A DNA stretch of 64,000 nt from Mauremys mutica (GCF_020497125.1 NC_059087.1:18323925-18387924), one strand, 5' to 3'. Shown: positions 32,176-42,255, counted from the stretch's first letter. Notes: generated from the letters alone by a model not told the origin. Translations and numbers: made by a program.

Positions 32176-32700
32176 TGCGAAATTAAAGCGATGAAATGAA
32201 ACGTGGTGTCTGCACTTGAACTTTGTCAACAAAAATGTAGAGGAAAAACACATAACTCTCTCGTAAGGGTGGATGTATTTTGTCTCTAAAACCGGGCATT
32301 TTCCTCAATAAAAGTCGCTTCACTGTTTGGATCAACAAATGGCAGTTTTGGCGACAAAGTGGAGACAAGGCCTTCATGATGGTAATGGGAGAAAAGGTGA
32401 TTCCTATAATCAGGAATGGGAAGACTGCCAGTGAGATACATCTTGTATTACAAAGTGGGCCATGCCATTGCAATGTTTGACAACCCCTGCTCTGAATGCA
32501 ATGCAGCAATTCCTCTGGGGTTTTAGCAGATGGCATCTTTAACTTGCACAGTTTTTGCTGTCTCAAGGGATTGTTGTATTAGTGGGAAGAGTAGCAGGCT
32601 CTCATTTTTGGAAGATAATCTTGATTTGGTAAAGAATGCTTTATGCTTAATTGCGCATGCAGTCTAATTCGTGCTGCTGCCTGTGTAAACACTACACATA

Positions 32701-32820
32701 GGGTGACCATATAGCAAGTGTGAAAAATCGGGAGAGAGGGTGGGGGGTAATAGGCACCTGTGTAAGAAAACGCCCCAAATATCGGGACTGTCCCTATAAA
32801 ATTGGGACATCTGGTCACCC
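32701..32820. mobile_element. TA-flanked MITE ('gggtgaccagatgtccc' family)
   Basis: The ends are GGGTGACCA and TGGTCACCC with TA on both sides (32699-32700 and 32821-32822), the insertion pattern of Tc1/mariner-type elements. The interior (gggacatctggtcaccc, cgggactgtccctata) matches the copy at 46233-46351 in inverted orientation. Confidence 0.85.
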
Positions 32821-32929
32821 TATCTACACACAACAGGAGAAATGCATGCACTGGGGATATGGGGAGCGGGGTTAACTAGGGCACACTGACGCCAACTCTG
32901 ATGACTGCCAATGTGCTGAATGTCAACAC

Positions 32930-34250
32930 CCGCTCCCGGGGCTGGGGGAAGGCCGGGACAGGGGGATGGAGGCGGGGGGGGGGGGAGGGGGCGAAGGGGG
33001 CGGCTGCCCCGCTCGGGAAGCCGTTAGTTAGCGCCTAGCTCGAGGGGCCCGAGCCCCGCTCTGAGGGGGCTGCGCGCGCGCGGGCGGCGGTTGGCGGCCG
33101 TTCCCCGCCGGCCCTGCCCCGACGCCGCGTCTCCCCTGGGCCATGACCCGGGACAGCCCGGGCGGGGGCCCGCCCCCAGGGGGGCGGCTGTCTCCCCGCA
33201 AGGCCCCGGCGCCGCCCGCCGGCAGCCCGGCCCAGCACGACGAGCACAAGCGGGAGCTGGAGGCGCTGCGGGCCGAGCTGGACGGGGAGCGGCTGCGCTC
33301 GCAGGAGAGCCGGCGCCGCTTCGCCGCCGAGGCCCGCGAGCTGCGGGAGGCGGCCGAGCGCGACCGCCAGCTGCTGGCCGACCAGCTCCGCTCCAAGTGG
33401 GAGCAGCAGCGGGCCCGGGAGCTGCACCAGCTGCGGGAGCTGAGCCTGCGGGAGCGGGAGGCCGAGATCCGCCAGCTCCTCCGCTGGAAGGACGCCGAGC
33501 TGCGCCAGGCCCAGGAGCTGCTCCAGCGGGAGCGGGACGCCGCCGTGCGGCAGGCCCGGGACCTGCAGCGGCAGCTGGCCGAGGAGCTGGTGAGCCGGGG
33601 CTACAGCAGCACCCGGGGCTGCCCCGCGGGGCTGAGCAGCGAGTGCCGCGGCAAGCTGCAGGAGGTGCTGGGCAAGCTGCGCTGGGAGACCGATGGCGAC
33701 CAGGCCGCCCGCATCCGCCACCTCAGGGCCGAGCTGGAGCTGGAGCGGAGCCTCTTCCTCAAGTACATCCTGGAGCGGTTCGAGGGCGAGCAGCAGCCCG
33801 CCGGCTCCCCGCACAGGGTCCGGCACGGCCCGCAGCCCCGCCTCAGCAGGAGCCTCCTGGAAGGGCCGAGGCCCCGCTCCTTGGAAAGCCTCATCGCCGC
33901 CGCCGCCTCCCCGGATGGGGGAGCCGCCAGGTCTCGCTCGCTGGACAGCAGCCTGGCCAAGCCCGAGTCTTCGCAGGCAGGGGACCAGGCCCCGCTGGAG
34001 GGGAGCCCCGCGCAGAGCCCCTGCCCGGGGCAGCAGCCGGCCCAAAAGGCCTTGGAAGAAGATGCCCACCCGCAGGAAGGAGCTGCCAAGGAGCTCCCCG
34101 TGAAGCCCACCAGTAAGGAGGGGCCCCTGGAGTGCTTGGACTCGCCTCCTGAAGGGAAGATGGGCAGCTGGGGGTCTGCAGGAGAGGGTGGCACCCAGGC
34201 AGTGGGACAGCAGCAGGACTGGCTCTCCGGCAGCAGTTACAGCCAGCTGG
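32930..34250. promoter_or_regulatory. RIMBP3: CpG island over the RIMBP3 5' end
   Basis: The GC- and CpG-dense stretch begins about 210 bases before the start codon and extends about 1.1 kb into the coding region. Upstream it has a G-run (32975-32989) and GC boxes such as gggggcgg near 32996. No TATA box is evident. The start codon at 33143 lies in a good context (gggccATGa). The precise transcription start is not visible. Confidence 0.75.
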
Positions 34251-37200
34251 TGAAGCACAACACCGACCTGCTAAGTGCCCTGGAGGATCTAGAGCGGCGA
34301 TGCACAGCCCTTAAGGAAGAGAACGGCCTTCTGAGGAGGAGCAGCTTCCCCGAGATGCAGGAGAAGGTGAAGCGGCTCAAGAGGAAAAATGCAGATCTGG
34401 CCATCATTGCCAAGCGATTGGAAGAGAGAGCCGGGAAACTCCAGGAGTCCAGCCTCAAGGTGGTCAATGCCCCAATGCCAGTATCCCTGAAAGGCTCCAG
34501 TGTGGAACTGTGCAAAAAAGCATTTGCCCGGCAGCGGGCTAAAGACCTGAGCGAACAAGCTAGCATCCTTCTGGCCAAAGATAAACAGATAGAAGCCTTG
34601 CAGAGAGAGTGTTGGGAGCTGCAGGCCAAACTGGCCACAGGCAAGGAGGGCTCATGCTGGCTCAATTTAAGTGACTTTGATCGTTTGTTGCGGGAGTCTC
34701 AGAAAGAAGTGTTACAATTACAGAGACAGATCACACTGAAGAACCTGAAAGAGTCTCTACAGTCGTCCAAAATGGGTCCAGACATTTCTTCTCCAGCTGC
34801 TACCATGTGCCTAATACAGAAAACACTTGCACCAAACACTGATGCAAGCTTAGATGGTTCATCTTTGCCAAAACAGACACCACCAGGACCAATCACTTTG
34901 CCAAAGGATATTAAGCCAGTAGTACTAGCTTTGGGAAATGTGTCTGAGGAACATGAAAACATCCCTTTAAAAACAGACCCAGATAGCAAAAATCAAATAC
35001 AGCATTTGGAAGTAGAGCTTAGTAAGAAATTTAAGCAGTGTGAAAACCTTGAACAAGAAATGGAGAAAAAACAGAAAAAATGTAAAGAGTTGGAAATGCA
35101 GCTTCAGGAGGTGCTGACTGAAAATGCCAGAATGGCTGAGGAAAATGCTCAACTCAGTGAGAAAACTAAATGGACAGAAAAGGTTGAAGCTGAAAATGCT
35201 GACCTGAAAGTGAAATTAATGGGCGTGACAGAGGAGTGGAATTCTGCTGTCCAGTTGACCAAAGGACTTCAAACCAAGGTGGAGGATTTAGAGCATGTAC
35301 TGAAGGACATGAAAGAAATGGCAGAGAGAAGGCAACAGCTGGAGGTTGACCATGAGGAAACACTGTTTGCACTGCAGAAGAAAGAAGAGGAGGTCAAATA
35401 TTTGCAGCAGGCCCAGGTAGAAACAAAAAGGGAACATGAAGAGGTAGTACAGCTATTAGAAGCCCAGGTGAGAGAACTGGAGAATCAGTATCACAGTCAA
35501 ACTGAACATTTTAATCTTCTGTCTCAGGAACTCGAACGATTACAAATAAAAAATTCTGACCTTGTGACTTCAGACTTGCCACACGCTACGTGCTGTTCCT
35601 CAGAAGATTGCCATGCTCTTCAGTGCAGCAAGAATATTAATGATGTAGACTTTGTATCCACTCCTGCTGCTTTTAAGAAGCAAAGCAAGAAACTGGAGGT
35701 CCAGTCAAACTCCTCAAAATCAGAATCCACACAGTACAGTCCTAAGTCCTGCCCCACTCCAGAGAGGGATAGTGCAAGTGAGATGGATGAATTGGAGACA
35801 GACAAATTTTCCCTAATCTTGGAGCCTGAGAGACAAGGTCCTGCAAAACTTCAAGTGTTTTTAGCTCGATACAGCTATGATCCCTTTGATGGTCCTAATA
35901 AGAACCCTGAGGCAGAGCTTCCACTGACAGCTGGAGAATACATTTATATCTATGGCGAGATGGATGAGGATGGCTTCTTCGAAGGAGAGCTGATGGATGG
36001 CAGAAGAGGGCTGGTTCCCTCTAATTTGATAGAAGAAGTTTCAGATGATGACCTCATGACCTTTGTGCCTCCAAAGACAAGTGACCTCTCCCATACTTCA
36101 GATAATGAAATGAGTTTCCTCAGCAGAAGTGCTAGTAGTGGAGAAAAGAGTGATTGCCATGATGAAGAAATCAGTGTCAATCTATTGCCTAATAGATTAG
36201 AAGGAGACATGGAAATGCCTGATCATACAGCGGTGCCTTATCCCAGAAATTTGACTCTAATCAAATTGTTTGCAAGAAGTGTTGTTATAGGCTGGGAGTC
36301 ACCACTCATGCCAGCTGGCTGGGGAGATGTGCAGAGCTATAACATATATGTAGATACAGAACTTTGCCAAAATGTGAGGTCTGGTTGTCAGACTCAAGCA
36401 GCAATTGAGAATCTGGATTTAAAGATTAAGGCATATCGGATCTCGGTACAAAGTGTGACAGAGAAGGGAAACTCGGATAAGATGCAATGCACCTTCCTTG
36501 TAGGGCAAGGTTTCCATATAGCACCAGCACTTCTGAAACTTAGGAGCATCACTGCCACTTCAGCAGAAGTCACCTGGTTACCAAGCAATAGCAACTACAC
36601 TCATGCAGTGTACCTTAATGAGAAGGAATGTGATGTGACAAAGGCAGGGATCTACTGGTACACTTTCCATAACCTGCAGCCCAACACTCAATACAATGCA
36701 AAAGTGGAAACACAGACTCAGAAGACGGTATGGGATTTGCCTCAAGAGAAATGGGAGCAGAAATCAGCAATGATTAAGTTCATTACTCCATCAGCAGGAC
36801 CACCTGATGCTCCACTTGATGTCCAAGTACAGCCTGATCCCTCAGCAGGCATTCTAGTTATCAGCTGGCTACCAGTGACAATTGATGCAGCAGGATCATC
36901 CAATGGGGTACGAGTTACTGGTTATGCTGTGTATGTCAATGGACAAAGAGTAACAGAAGTTATATCTCCAACAGCTGGGAGTGCCATAGTAGAACTGTCC
37001 CAGTTAGAGATGCTACAAAGGTCTCAGAAGGTTTCTGTGAGAACTGTCTCCCCCAGTGGAGAGTCAGTTGATTCTGTGCCAGCTCTGATTCCCTCAGCCA
37101 TGTTGAATGTTCCCAGTTGTTGTTCATCATCAAAGTCTATGTCTACCAGCCTGACCTCTGAATTACCCTATGGGGAATTCATAGACTCTCAGCATGTGAA

Positions 37201-38764
37201 AATCCCTTTGAAGCATTGCACATCTTCACCCTCTTCAGAGATGTTCATGGCCAGTCAGGATAACAAATTCACCATTCACTTCACCTCCAACTGTGGAGAC
37301 TCAGTAGCTTCTCTGCCAGCAAGCATCCCCCCACACCAGTTGTTCTCCTCTCAGAGTTCTTCCTTGATACATGAGCTTGCAATGTGCAACATTGGTGATA
37401 ACATAGGAAGAGATAAAGATGATAAATGTTTAAAGTCTTATCAGCAGACAGGAGTCAGTGTGCAGCCTTCAGGCCTTGTCTTTCCAACTAGATGGTGTGA
37501 AGAATCAGTCAATTCCAGGATGTCAGCATTAAAAGAACTTGCTGAAGACAGCCAGAGAAAGAGGATAAAAAAGCTCTTTGTTACTAAAAAAGCTGTGCTT
37601 GAAAATCAAACGGACACTAGCAACATGAAAATGTCTGTGATCACCCACTCTGTGCACTCTGACGACAAGTCTGTGAAAGATTCAACCACTCAAGATATTG
37701 AGGGATATGAGAGCTGTTTGAGTTCTGGGCCTCAGCTGTGTTCTAGTCAGCTTGAATTGGAGGACAGTTACAGAGACATAGGTATACCTAATATCTGTGT
37801 TCAGGAAGTCCCATATATTTCCACGGAGAAGAAACAGATGAAAGAATTATCCAAAGAAGTCCCCAGCCTAGGGATGTCTAGAGGTGAAATACAGGAAGAC
37901 CAAACATCAAGAATAGGACACTGGCAATTGAATCCTGTTGGTGACCACAGCCACAGTTCTGATCTTTCAGATATTTTGGAAGAGGAAGAAGAGGACCTGG
38001 ATTTAGACATGCAGGAAGAGAATAGAATAAAGGTGGTTGGTAATGATTCCAGGCTATCAGAGCTTCCAGAGTTTCCCATGCAGTGGGCTCAAAACAGAAA
38101 AATGAGCAAGATTTTAAGAATAGGCCAAGCAGGGACATCTTCATTTTCCAAAGCAGGCCCTCTGAGAAGCTTCATCTCAGAGGAAATAGTTAATGATGAT
38201 TCAGTAAGGATATTTGTGGCCCTTTTTGACTACGATCCCATATCTATGTCACCTAATCTTGATGCAGCTGAAGAGGAGCTCCCATTTAAAAAGGGGCAGA
38301 TTCTAAAGGTGGTTGGTGATAAAGATGCTGATGGCTTTTACAGAGGTGAATATGCAGGAAGGGTAGGGTATATTCCCTATAATATGGTGTCTGAAGTGCA
38401 GGTGGAGAGTAATGAAATGAAACAGCACCTGTTAAAACAAGGTTCCATTACTGATGAAAAATCTGCGATCAACTTAGTGGAGGTGGATACAAAGAATAAC
38501 AATAAGTCTCACACGGAACATAGCTGGCAGGATAGCAAGGCTGAACAGCTTACTTCTAAGACAATGGTGGCTGTCTTTGACTACAACCCAAGGGAGAACT
38601 CATTACATGTAGATGTGGAAAGTGAGCTGACATTTAATGCTGGAGACATCATTACAGTATTTGGGTCTGTGGATGATGATGGATTCTACTATGGGGAGTT
38701 AAATGGACAGAGAGGCCTTATCCCATCTGACTTTGTAAAAGCTATCTCTGGGGATGAAGAGTAA
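33143..38764 (+). CDS. RIMBP3: RIM-binding protein 3, single-exon gene, 1873 aa
   Basis: RIM-binding proteins are SH3/FN3 scaffolds. In mammals RIMBP3 acts in spermatids at the manchette, with HOOK1. The frame is open end to end with no intron. N-terminal coiled coils cover about residues 30-165 and further heptad-rich helices about 355-545 and 605-820. SH3-1 (ARYSYDP...GLVPSNLIEE) is at about 903-968. Three FN3 domains follow at about 1032-1122, 1123-1218 and 1219-1318. A low-complexity linker with an acidic EEEEEDLDLD stretch lies near 1611. SH3-2 (ALFDYDP...GYIPYNMV) is at about 1688-1754 and SH3-3 (AVFDYNP...GLIPSDFV) at about 1807-1870. The N-terminal wording (REAEIRQLLRWKDAELRQ) and the SH3-1 region are RIMBP3-like. 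RIMBP1 and RIMBP2 genes are multi-exon. Human RIMBP3 is about 1640 residues, so this copy is longer. Neighbour UBE2L3 agrees with human 22q11. Confidence 0.93.
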   Translation: MTRDSPGGGPPPGGRLSPRKAPAPPAGSPAQHDEHKRELEALRAELDGERLRSQESRRRFAAEARELREAAERDRQLLADQLRSKWEQQRARELHQLRELSLREREAEIRQLLRWKDAELRQAQELLQRERDAAVRQARDLQRQLAEELVSRGYSSTRGCPAGLSSECRGKLQEVLGKLRWETDGDQAARIRHLRAELELERSLFLKYILERFEGEQQPAGSPHRVRHGPQPRLSRSLLEGPRPRSLESLIAAAASPDGGAARSRSLDSSLAKPESSQAGDQAPLEGSPAQSPCPGQQPAQKALEEDAHPQEGAAKELPVKPTSKEGPLECLDSPPEGKMGSWGSAGEGGTQAVGQQQDWLSGSSYSQLVKHNTDLLSALEDLERRCTALKEENGLLRRSSFPEMQEKVKRLKRKNADLAIIAKRLEERAGKLQESSLKVVNAPMPVSLKGSSVELCKKAFARQRAKDLSEQASILLAKDKQIEALQRECWELQAKLATGKEGSCWLNLSDFDRLLRESQKEVLQLQRQITLKNLKESLQSSKMGPDISSPAATMCLIQKTLAPNTDASLDGSSLPKQTPPGPITLPKDIKPVVLALGNVSEEHENIPLKTDPDSKNQIQHLEVELSKKFKQCENLEQEMEKKQKKCKELEMQLQEVLTENARMAEENAQLSEKTKWTEKVEAENADLKVKLMGVTEEWNSAVQLTKGLQTKVEDLEHVLKDMKEMAERRQQLEVDHEETLFALQKKEEEVKYLQQAQVETKREHEEVVQLLEAQVRELENQYHSQTEHFNLLSQELERLQIKNSDLVTSDLPHATCCSSEDCHALQCSKNINDVDFVSTPAAFKKQSKKLEVQSNSSKSESTQYSPKSCPTPERDSASEMDELETDKFSLILEPERQGPAKLQVFLARYSYDPFDGPNKNPEAELPLTAGEYIYIYGEMDEDGFFEGELMDGRRGLVPSNLIEEVSDDDLMTFVPPKTSDLSHTSDNEMSFLSRSASSGEKSDCHDEEISVNLLPNRLEGDMEMPDHTAVPYPRNLTLIKLFARSVVIGWESPLMPAGWGDVQSYNIYVDTELCQNVRSGCQTQAAIENLDLKIKAYRISVQSVTEKGNSDKMQCTFLVGQGFHIAPALLKLRSITATSAEVTWLPSNSNYTHAVYLNEKECDVTKAGIYWYTFHNLQPNTQYNAKVETQTQKTVWDLPQEKWEQKSAMIKFITPSAGPPDAPLDVQVQPDPSAGILVISWLPVTIDAAGSSNGVRVTGYAVYVNGQRVTEVISPTAGSAIVELSQLEMLQRSQKVSVRTVSPSGESVDSVPALIPSAMLNVPSCCSSSKSMSTSLTSELPYGEFIDSQHVKIPLKHCTSSPSSEMFMASQDNKFTIHFTSNCGDSVASLPASIPPHQLFSSQSSSLIHELAMCNIGDNIGRDKDDKCLKSYQQTGVSVQPSGLVFPTRWCEESVNSRMSALKELAEDSQRKRIKKLFVTKKAVLENQTDTSNMKMSVITHSVHSDDKSVKDSTTQDIEGYESCLSSGPQLCSSQLELEDSYRDIGIPNICVQEVPYISTEKKQMKELSKEVPSLGMSRGEIQEDQTSRIGHWQLNPVGDHSHSSDLSDILEEEEEDLDLDMQEENRIKVVGNDSRLSELPEFPMQWAQNRKMSKILRIGQAGTSSFSKAGPLRSFISEEIVNDDSVRIFVALFDYDPISMSPNLDAAEEELPFKKGQILKVVGDKDADGFYRGEYAGRVGYIPYNMVSEVQVESNEMKQHLLKQGSITDEKSAINLVEVDTKNNNKSHTEHSWQDSKAEQLTSKTMVAVFDYNPRENSLHVDVESELTFNAGDIITVFGSVDDDGFYYGELNGQRGLIPSDFVKAISGDEE

Positions 38765-39627
38765 AAGAGGATTCATTTAAAAGACACCTCTGCAGAGAGT
38801 TATAGAAGAAGGAAAATAATCTGATATATCAATTAAAAAAAAGCACAAAATATAGATGAAAAATTTAATCTTTAGCGAGATCTAGCATTAAAAACTATCC
38901 ATGAAAATGCCTCCTACAAAATGTATATTTTTAAGAATTGAACAGCTAGACAATTCATATGTACTTGAATCTCTGCTCATATGAGAATAATAGTATGAAC
39001 TATTTGCAGAATAGATTTTTAGTTGTAAAACAAACAGGGTAACTTTAAATTTGTTACTAAGACCTGTAAGAAAGTTAGAAGTGAATTTTAAATATTTTCC
39101 TGTAGGGATTATGAAAAGAGTGCTTTGCAGAGATAAAAGTGAATTTCACATACAGTTTAAAACATTGTACGGCCTTAATCTTTTTTTCTTTTTAATGGAG
39201 GAGATGTATATGTTTTCTCTATGTTGGTACTTAATGGATCAACTTCTACCATTTTCTACAGTACATACAGTAATGGTGTGCAATGGCTGTTAAAAGCATG
39301 CCAGATAGTATTTTTCTTAAGGAGTAGGTGAACTTCGACTACTTTTTAGCATGTCTTTCTCTACACAAATAACTGATTCATTAGCCCCCTTCTCCTCTTC
39401 TTCACTGAGAGTTGCCGTTCAAAGAGAGGAAGATGTTCCAAATGTGTAGAATGCTACAGTGACTGTGGGCAGAATGTTCCAATAGCTGACACAGAGCAAA
39501 ACAAAAATATTTAAGGGTAGACACCTATCTAGTACAGTGTCCAAATGATTTCCAGCTCTGAACTGAATATAAACCCTGTTTCATTCTAGATTTTGATTTT
39601 AAGGAAGACACTGGTTTCCCTCTAGCC

Positions 39628-40375
39628 CAGGGGTGGGCAAACCACGGCCCACGGGCCGGATCCGACCCCTCAGGGCTTTGGATCCGGCCTGTGGGATTGT
39701 CCCCCATGGTGCTGCAGGCCCCACACCGGTCTCAGAAGCGGCCAGCACCACTTCTCTGCAGCCCCCCAGGGGCGGGGGGGCAGAGGGCTCCATGTGTTGC
39801 TCTTGCCGCCAGGCACTGCCTCCCGCAGCTCCCATTGGTTGGGAACGGGGAACCATGGCCAATGGGAGCTTTGGGGGAGGTACCTGGAGGCGCGGCAAGG
39901 GCAGCGCATGCGGAGCCCTCCACCCCCTCTTCCCCCAGGGGCCACAGCGCTTTCCGGAACGGCGCAGCGTGGGGCCAGGGCAGGCGTGAAGGGAGCCTAC
40001 CCTGGCCCCGGTTCGCACCACTGCCACCCCAGAGCCGCTTTAGGTAAGTGGCACGGGCCGGAGCCCGAACCCCTCCTGCACCCCGTCCCCCAATTCCCTG
40101 TCCTAAGCCCTCTGCCTGCACCTCCTGCACCCCTACCCCCTGCCCTGAGCCCCCTCTCGCACTCGGCACCCCTCCTGCACGCCAACCCCCTTCCGAGCTC
40201 CCTCATATGCCCTGCACCCCTCCTCTGCCCCAATCCCTTGCCCTGAGCCCCTTCCTGCACACCACACCCCTCCCACATCCCATACTCCCTCTTGCACCCC
40301 AACCCCCGCCCCGGCCCTGCATACAATTTCCCCACCCAGATGTGGCTCTCGGCCCAAAAAGTTTGCCCACCCCTG
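39628..40375. mobile_element. hAT-type non-autonomous element, copy 1, 748 bp
   Basis: The left end is CAGGGGTGGGCAAACCACGG and the right end, read inward, is CAGGGGTGGGCAAACTTTT. A perfect 8-bp duplication CTCTAGCC flanks it (39620-39627 and 40376-40383). The GC-rich interior has facing CCAAT-type words (cccattggttgggaac and ccaatgggagct near 39830-39870) and a CTGCACCCC minisatellite at about 40070-40330. It is nearly identical, in inverted orientation, to 61864-62621. It has no transposase, so it depends on an element elsewhere. Confidence 0.92.
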
Positions 40376-41376
40376 CTCTAGCCAGTTGCTCCCATTAAAG
40401 CTTGTATTATCTAGGAGAAACTTAACAGCTGCATGTGCTTTAATACTGTGGTGTCTTTGTGTGATTTACACTGAAATTTCTCTTTCTGAGTGGGAGGTCT
40501 GTAATACTTCAACGTTTGTTGAAAAGAATATGCCCTCTCCGGCTGCCATTGAAGTCAGTAGGAGTTTTTCAGTTGACTTCAAGGAGAGCTGGATTGTGTC
40601 CACTGGTTGCACTTCATTGTCTCATATCTCAGGGGTTACTAACATAGACATCTGTCCTATAAATATTCATTTGTGCCTAGGATCACATAAGGCATGCTCC
40701 ACATAGGAGTCAATACCAGAAGCGTTCTTGCACGAAGGGCTGTGTTAAATAGCTTTTGCACACTGCAAGGCTTACATTTGCTGCAGAGAATACTCATTCC
40801 AATGACAGGCTTTAAGAGGAAGGATTCTGTTGGGTTAATGTTAGGTTCCCAATCTGAAGATGACTCCATTCAGGCACTGGAGTCCGCTTGCACAAACTTA
40901 CTCTCAGGAACAGGGTGTCCTTTTGTGCAGTTTGTATTGAAAATGGAAGGGTCGGTTTCTGTCCTTTAACTTATTTAAATATTTTACTTCACTTATTTAT
41001 GGAGATATTAAACTGTTTTACTTGTTTACTTATTTAAATATTTTATTTGTTTACATATCTAAATACTTGTTTTACTATTGTATGATTCAGAGTATGACTA
41101 CAGAAACTATGAAGAGTGACTCAAAGCTCTTGAAGTAGGATCAAAGCTGTATATGTAGATGAGTTTGAAAACAGGAGAGTTTGCAGATGTATTCTTTGTG
41201 TTATGATGTTACTTGTTAGACCTATGGGAAGTTTCTGTCTTTTATACCAATGTTAATTTTCTTGCATATTTCACTTTAATTGTCTTAAGAAAGCAATTTG
41301 TTTCATTTTGAAATTTCAGTTTTAAAAGTGATATCCATAGGTGCTGGTGATACATTTTTATTTTAAAAAAAATTAT

Positions 41377-41382
41377 AATAAA
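41377..41382 (+). terminator. RIMBP3: candidate polyadenylation signal AATAAA
   Basis: AATAAA followed within about 40 bases by T/GT-rich sequence (tttctgggtatttgcctctg). It is the best candidate for the end of the RIMBP3 transcript. Confidence 0.45.
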
Positions 41383-41400
41383 GCTTATTTATTATTTTCT

Positions 41401-41953
41401 GGGTATTTGCCTCTGTTCTTCATTGACACTTAGAGTGGTGTTATGAACTTGCAACATTTTGATTAAATTTTTTTTGACTTCTCTTGTTTGGTTTTCCCAT
41501 TTTATTCCGTGTCTAAACAATATATCAATCACTTTGAAGCCTAATGAATTTTCAGATTTAAGACCCTGATTTTGGGTTGTGGCAGAATTGACCTTGGTTT
41601 ATCCCTAATGGTAGAGATGGTACCTTTATGCCACCTTTGCACCTCCTGGATTCTGGGCAGCTGAGGGCTGGTTTTGTCCCAGAGACAAGTAATTGCCCAG
41701 TAGCCTAGAATAAACAGAGCACAGATTGTTCCAGCCGTGCCTCCTTCTGTTGTGCACCCTTCTGTGATTTCAGATAGTATTTCTTTCTAACATTCATTTA
41801 TTTTCTAGATTTAAATGAGCATGCATGGTGGCAACAAATACTTGTTATGAGAAAATTGTCACCCATGCAGAAAACAGCAGTATATGCTAATTATTAATTT
41901 ATATAAATAATTATATGGTACCACTAGATGGCAGCAGAGCCCACGGTATCAGA
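41401..41953. other. intergenic DNA right of RIMBP3, nothing recognised
   Basis: AT-rich flank beyond the candidate polyadenylation site. No exon or repeat boundary was seen. Confidence 0.45.
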
Positions 41954-41961
41954 TTATAGTG

Positions 41962-42255
41962 CAGGGGTAGGCAACCTATGGCACGGGTGCCGAAGGCAGC
42001 ACGGGAGCTGATTTTCAGTGGCACTCACACTGCCCGGGTCCTGGCCACCGGTCCGGGGGGCTCTGCATTTTAATTTAATTTTAAATGAAGCTTCTTAAAC
42101 CTTTTAAAAGCCTTATTTACTTTACATACAACAATAGTTTAGTTATATATTATAGACATAGAAAGAGACCTTCTAAAAACTGGCACGCGAAACCTTAAAT
42201 TAGAGTGAATAAATGAAGACTCGGCACGCCACTTCTGAAAGGTTGCCGACCCCTG
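41962..42255. mobile_element. hAT MITE, 294 bp
   Basis: The ends are CAGGGGTAGGCAACCTATGG and, read inward, CAGGGGTCGGCAACCTTTC. The flanks TTATAGTG and CTATAGTG are an 8-bp duplication with one mismatch. The body has 'ttttaatttaattttaaatg' and 'cggcacgccacttctgaaag', a layout shared by many short hAT elements of reptiles. Confidence 0.88.

Larger units (their letters stand above)
30243..32372. mobile_element. decayed Harbinger transposon, inverted relative to 19163-23997
   Basis: The left end is GGCCATGTCTACACTA; the right end, read inward, is GGCCTTGTCTCCACTT. The middle holds a broken plus-strand transposase and, facing it, a minus-strand remnant of the Myb-type protein. That is the same convergent layout as the complete element but in reverse orientation. 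A hAT element at 31341-31691 interrupts the transposase. The flanking trinucleotides no longer match, so the duplication is lost or the right limit is off by a few bases. Confidence 0.75.
38765..41400 (+). other. RIMBP3: probable RIMBP3 3' untranslated region
   Basis: AT-rich DNA follows the TAA stop. The first canonical AATAAA I noticed is at 41377-41382. That would make a 3' UTR of about 2.6 kb, carrying the hAT element at 39628-40375. The extent is inferred; an earlier non-canonical signal may be used. Confidence 0.45.

Noticed and set aside
33035..34258. 407-codon minus-strand open frame and other long frames opposite the RIMBP3 5' end
   Set aside because: They are mirror frames of GC-rich RIMBP3 coding sequence, rich in L/A/G/R with no domain. 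The plus-strand frame has clear family content.
39599..40335. Long frames in the hAT copy, repeated at 61869-62688
   Set aside because: The same frames recur in both transposon copies because the DNA is duplicated. There are no hAT transposase motifs and the content is compositional.
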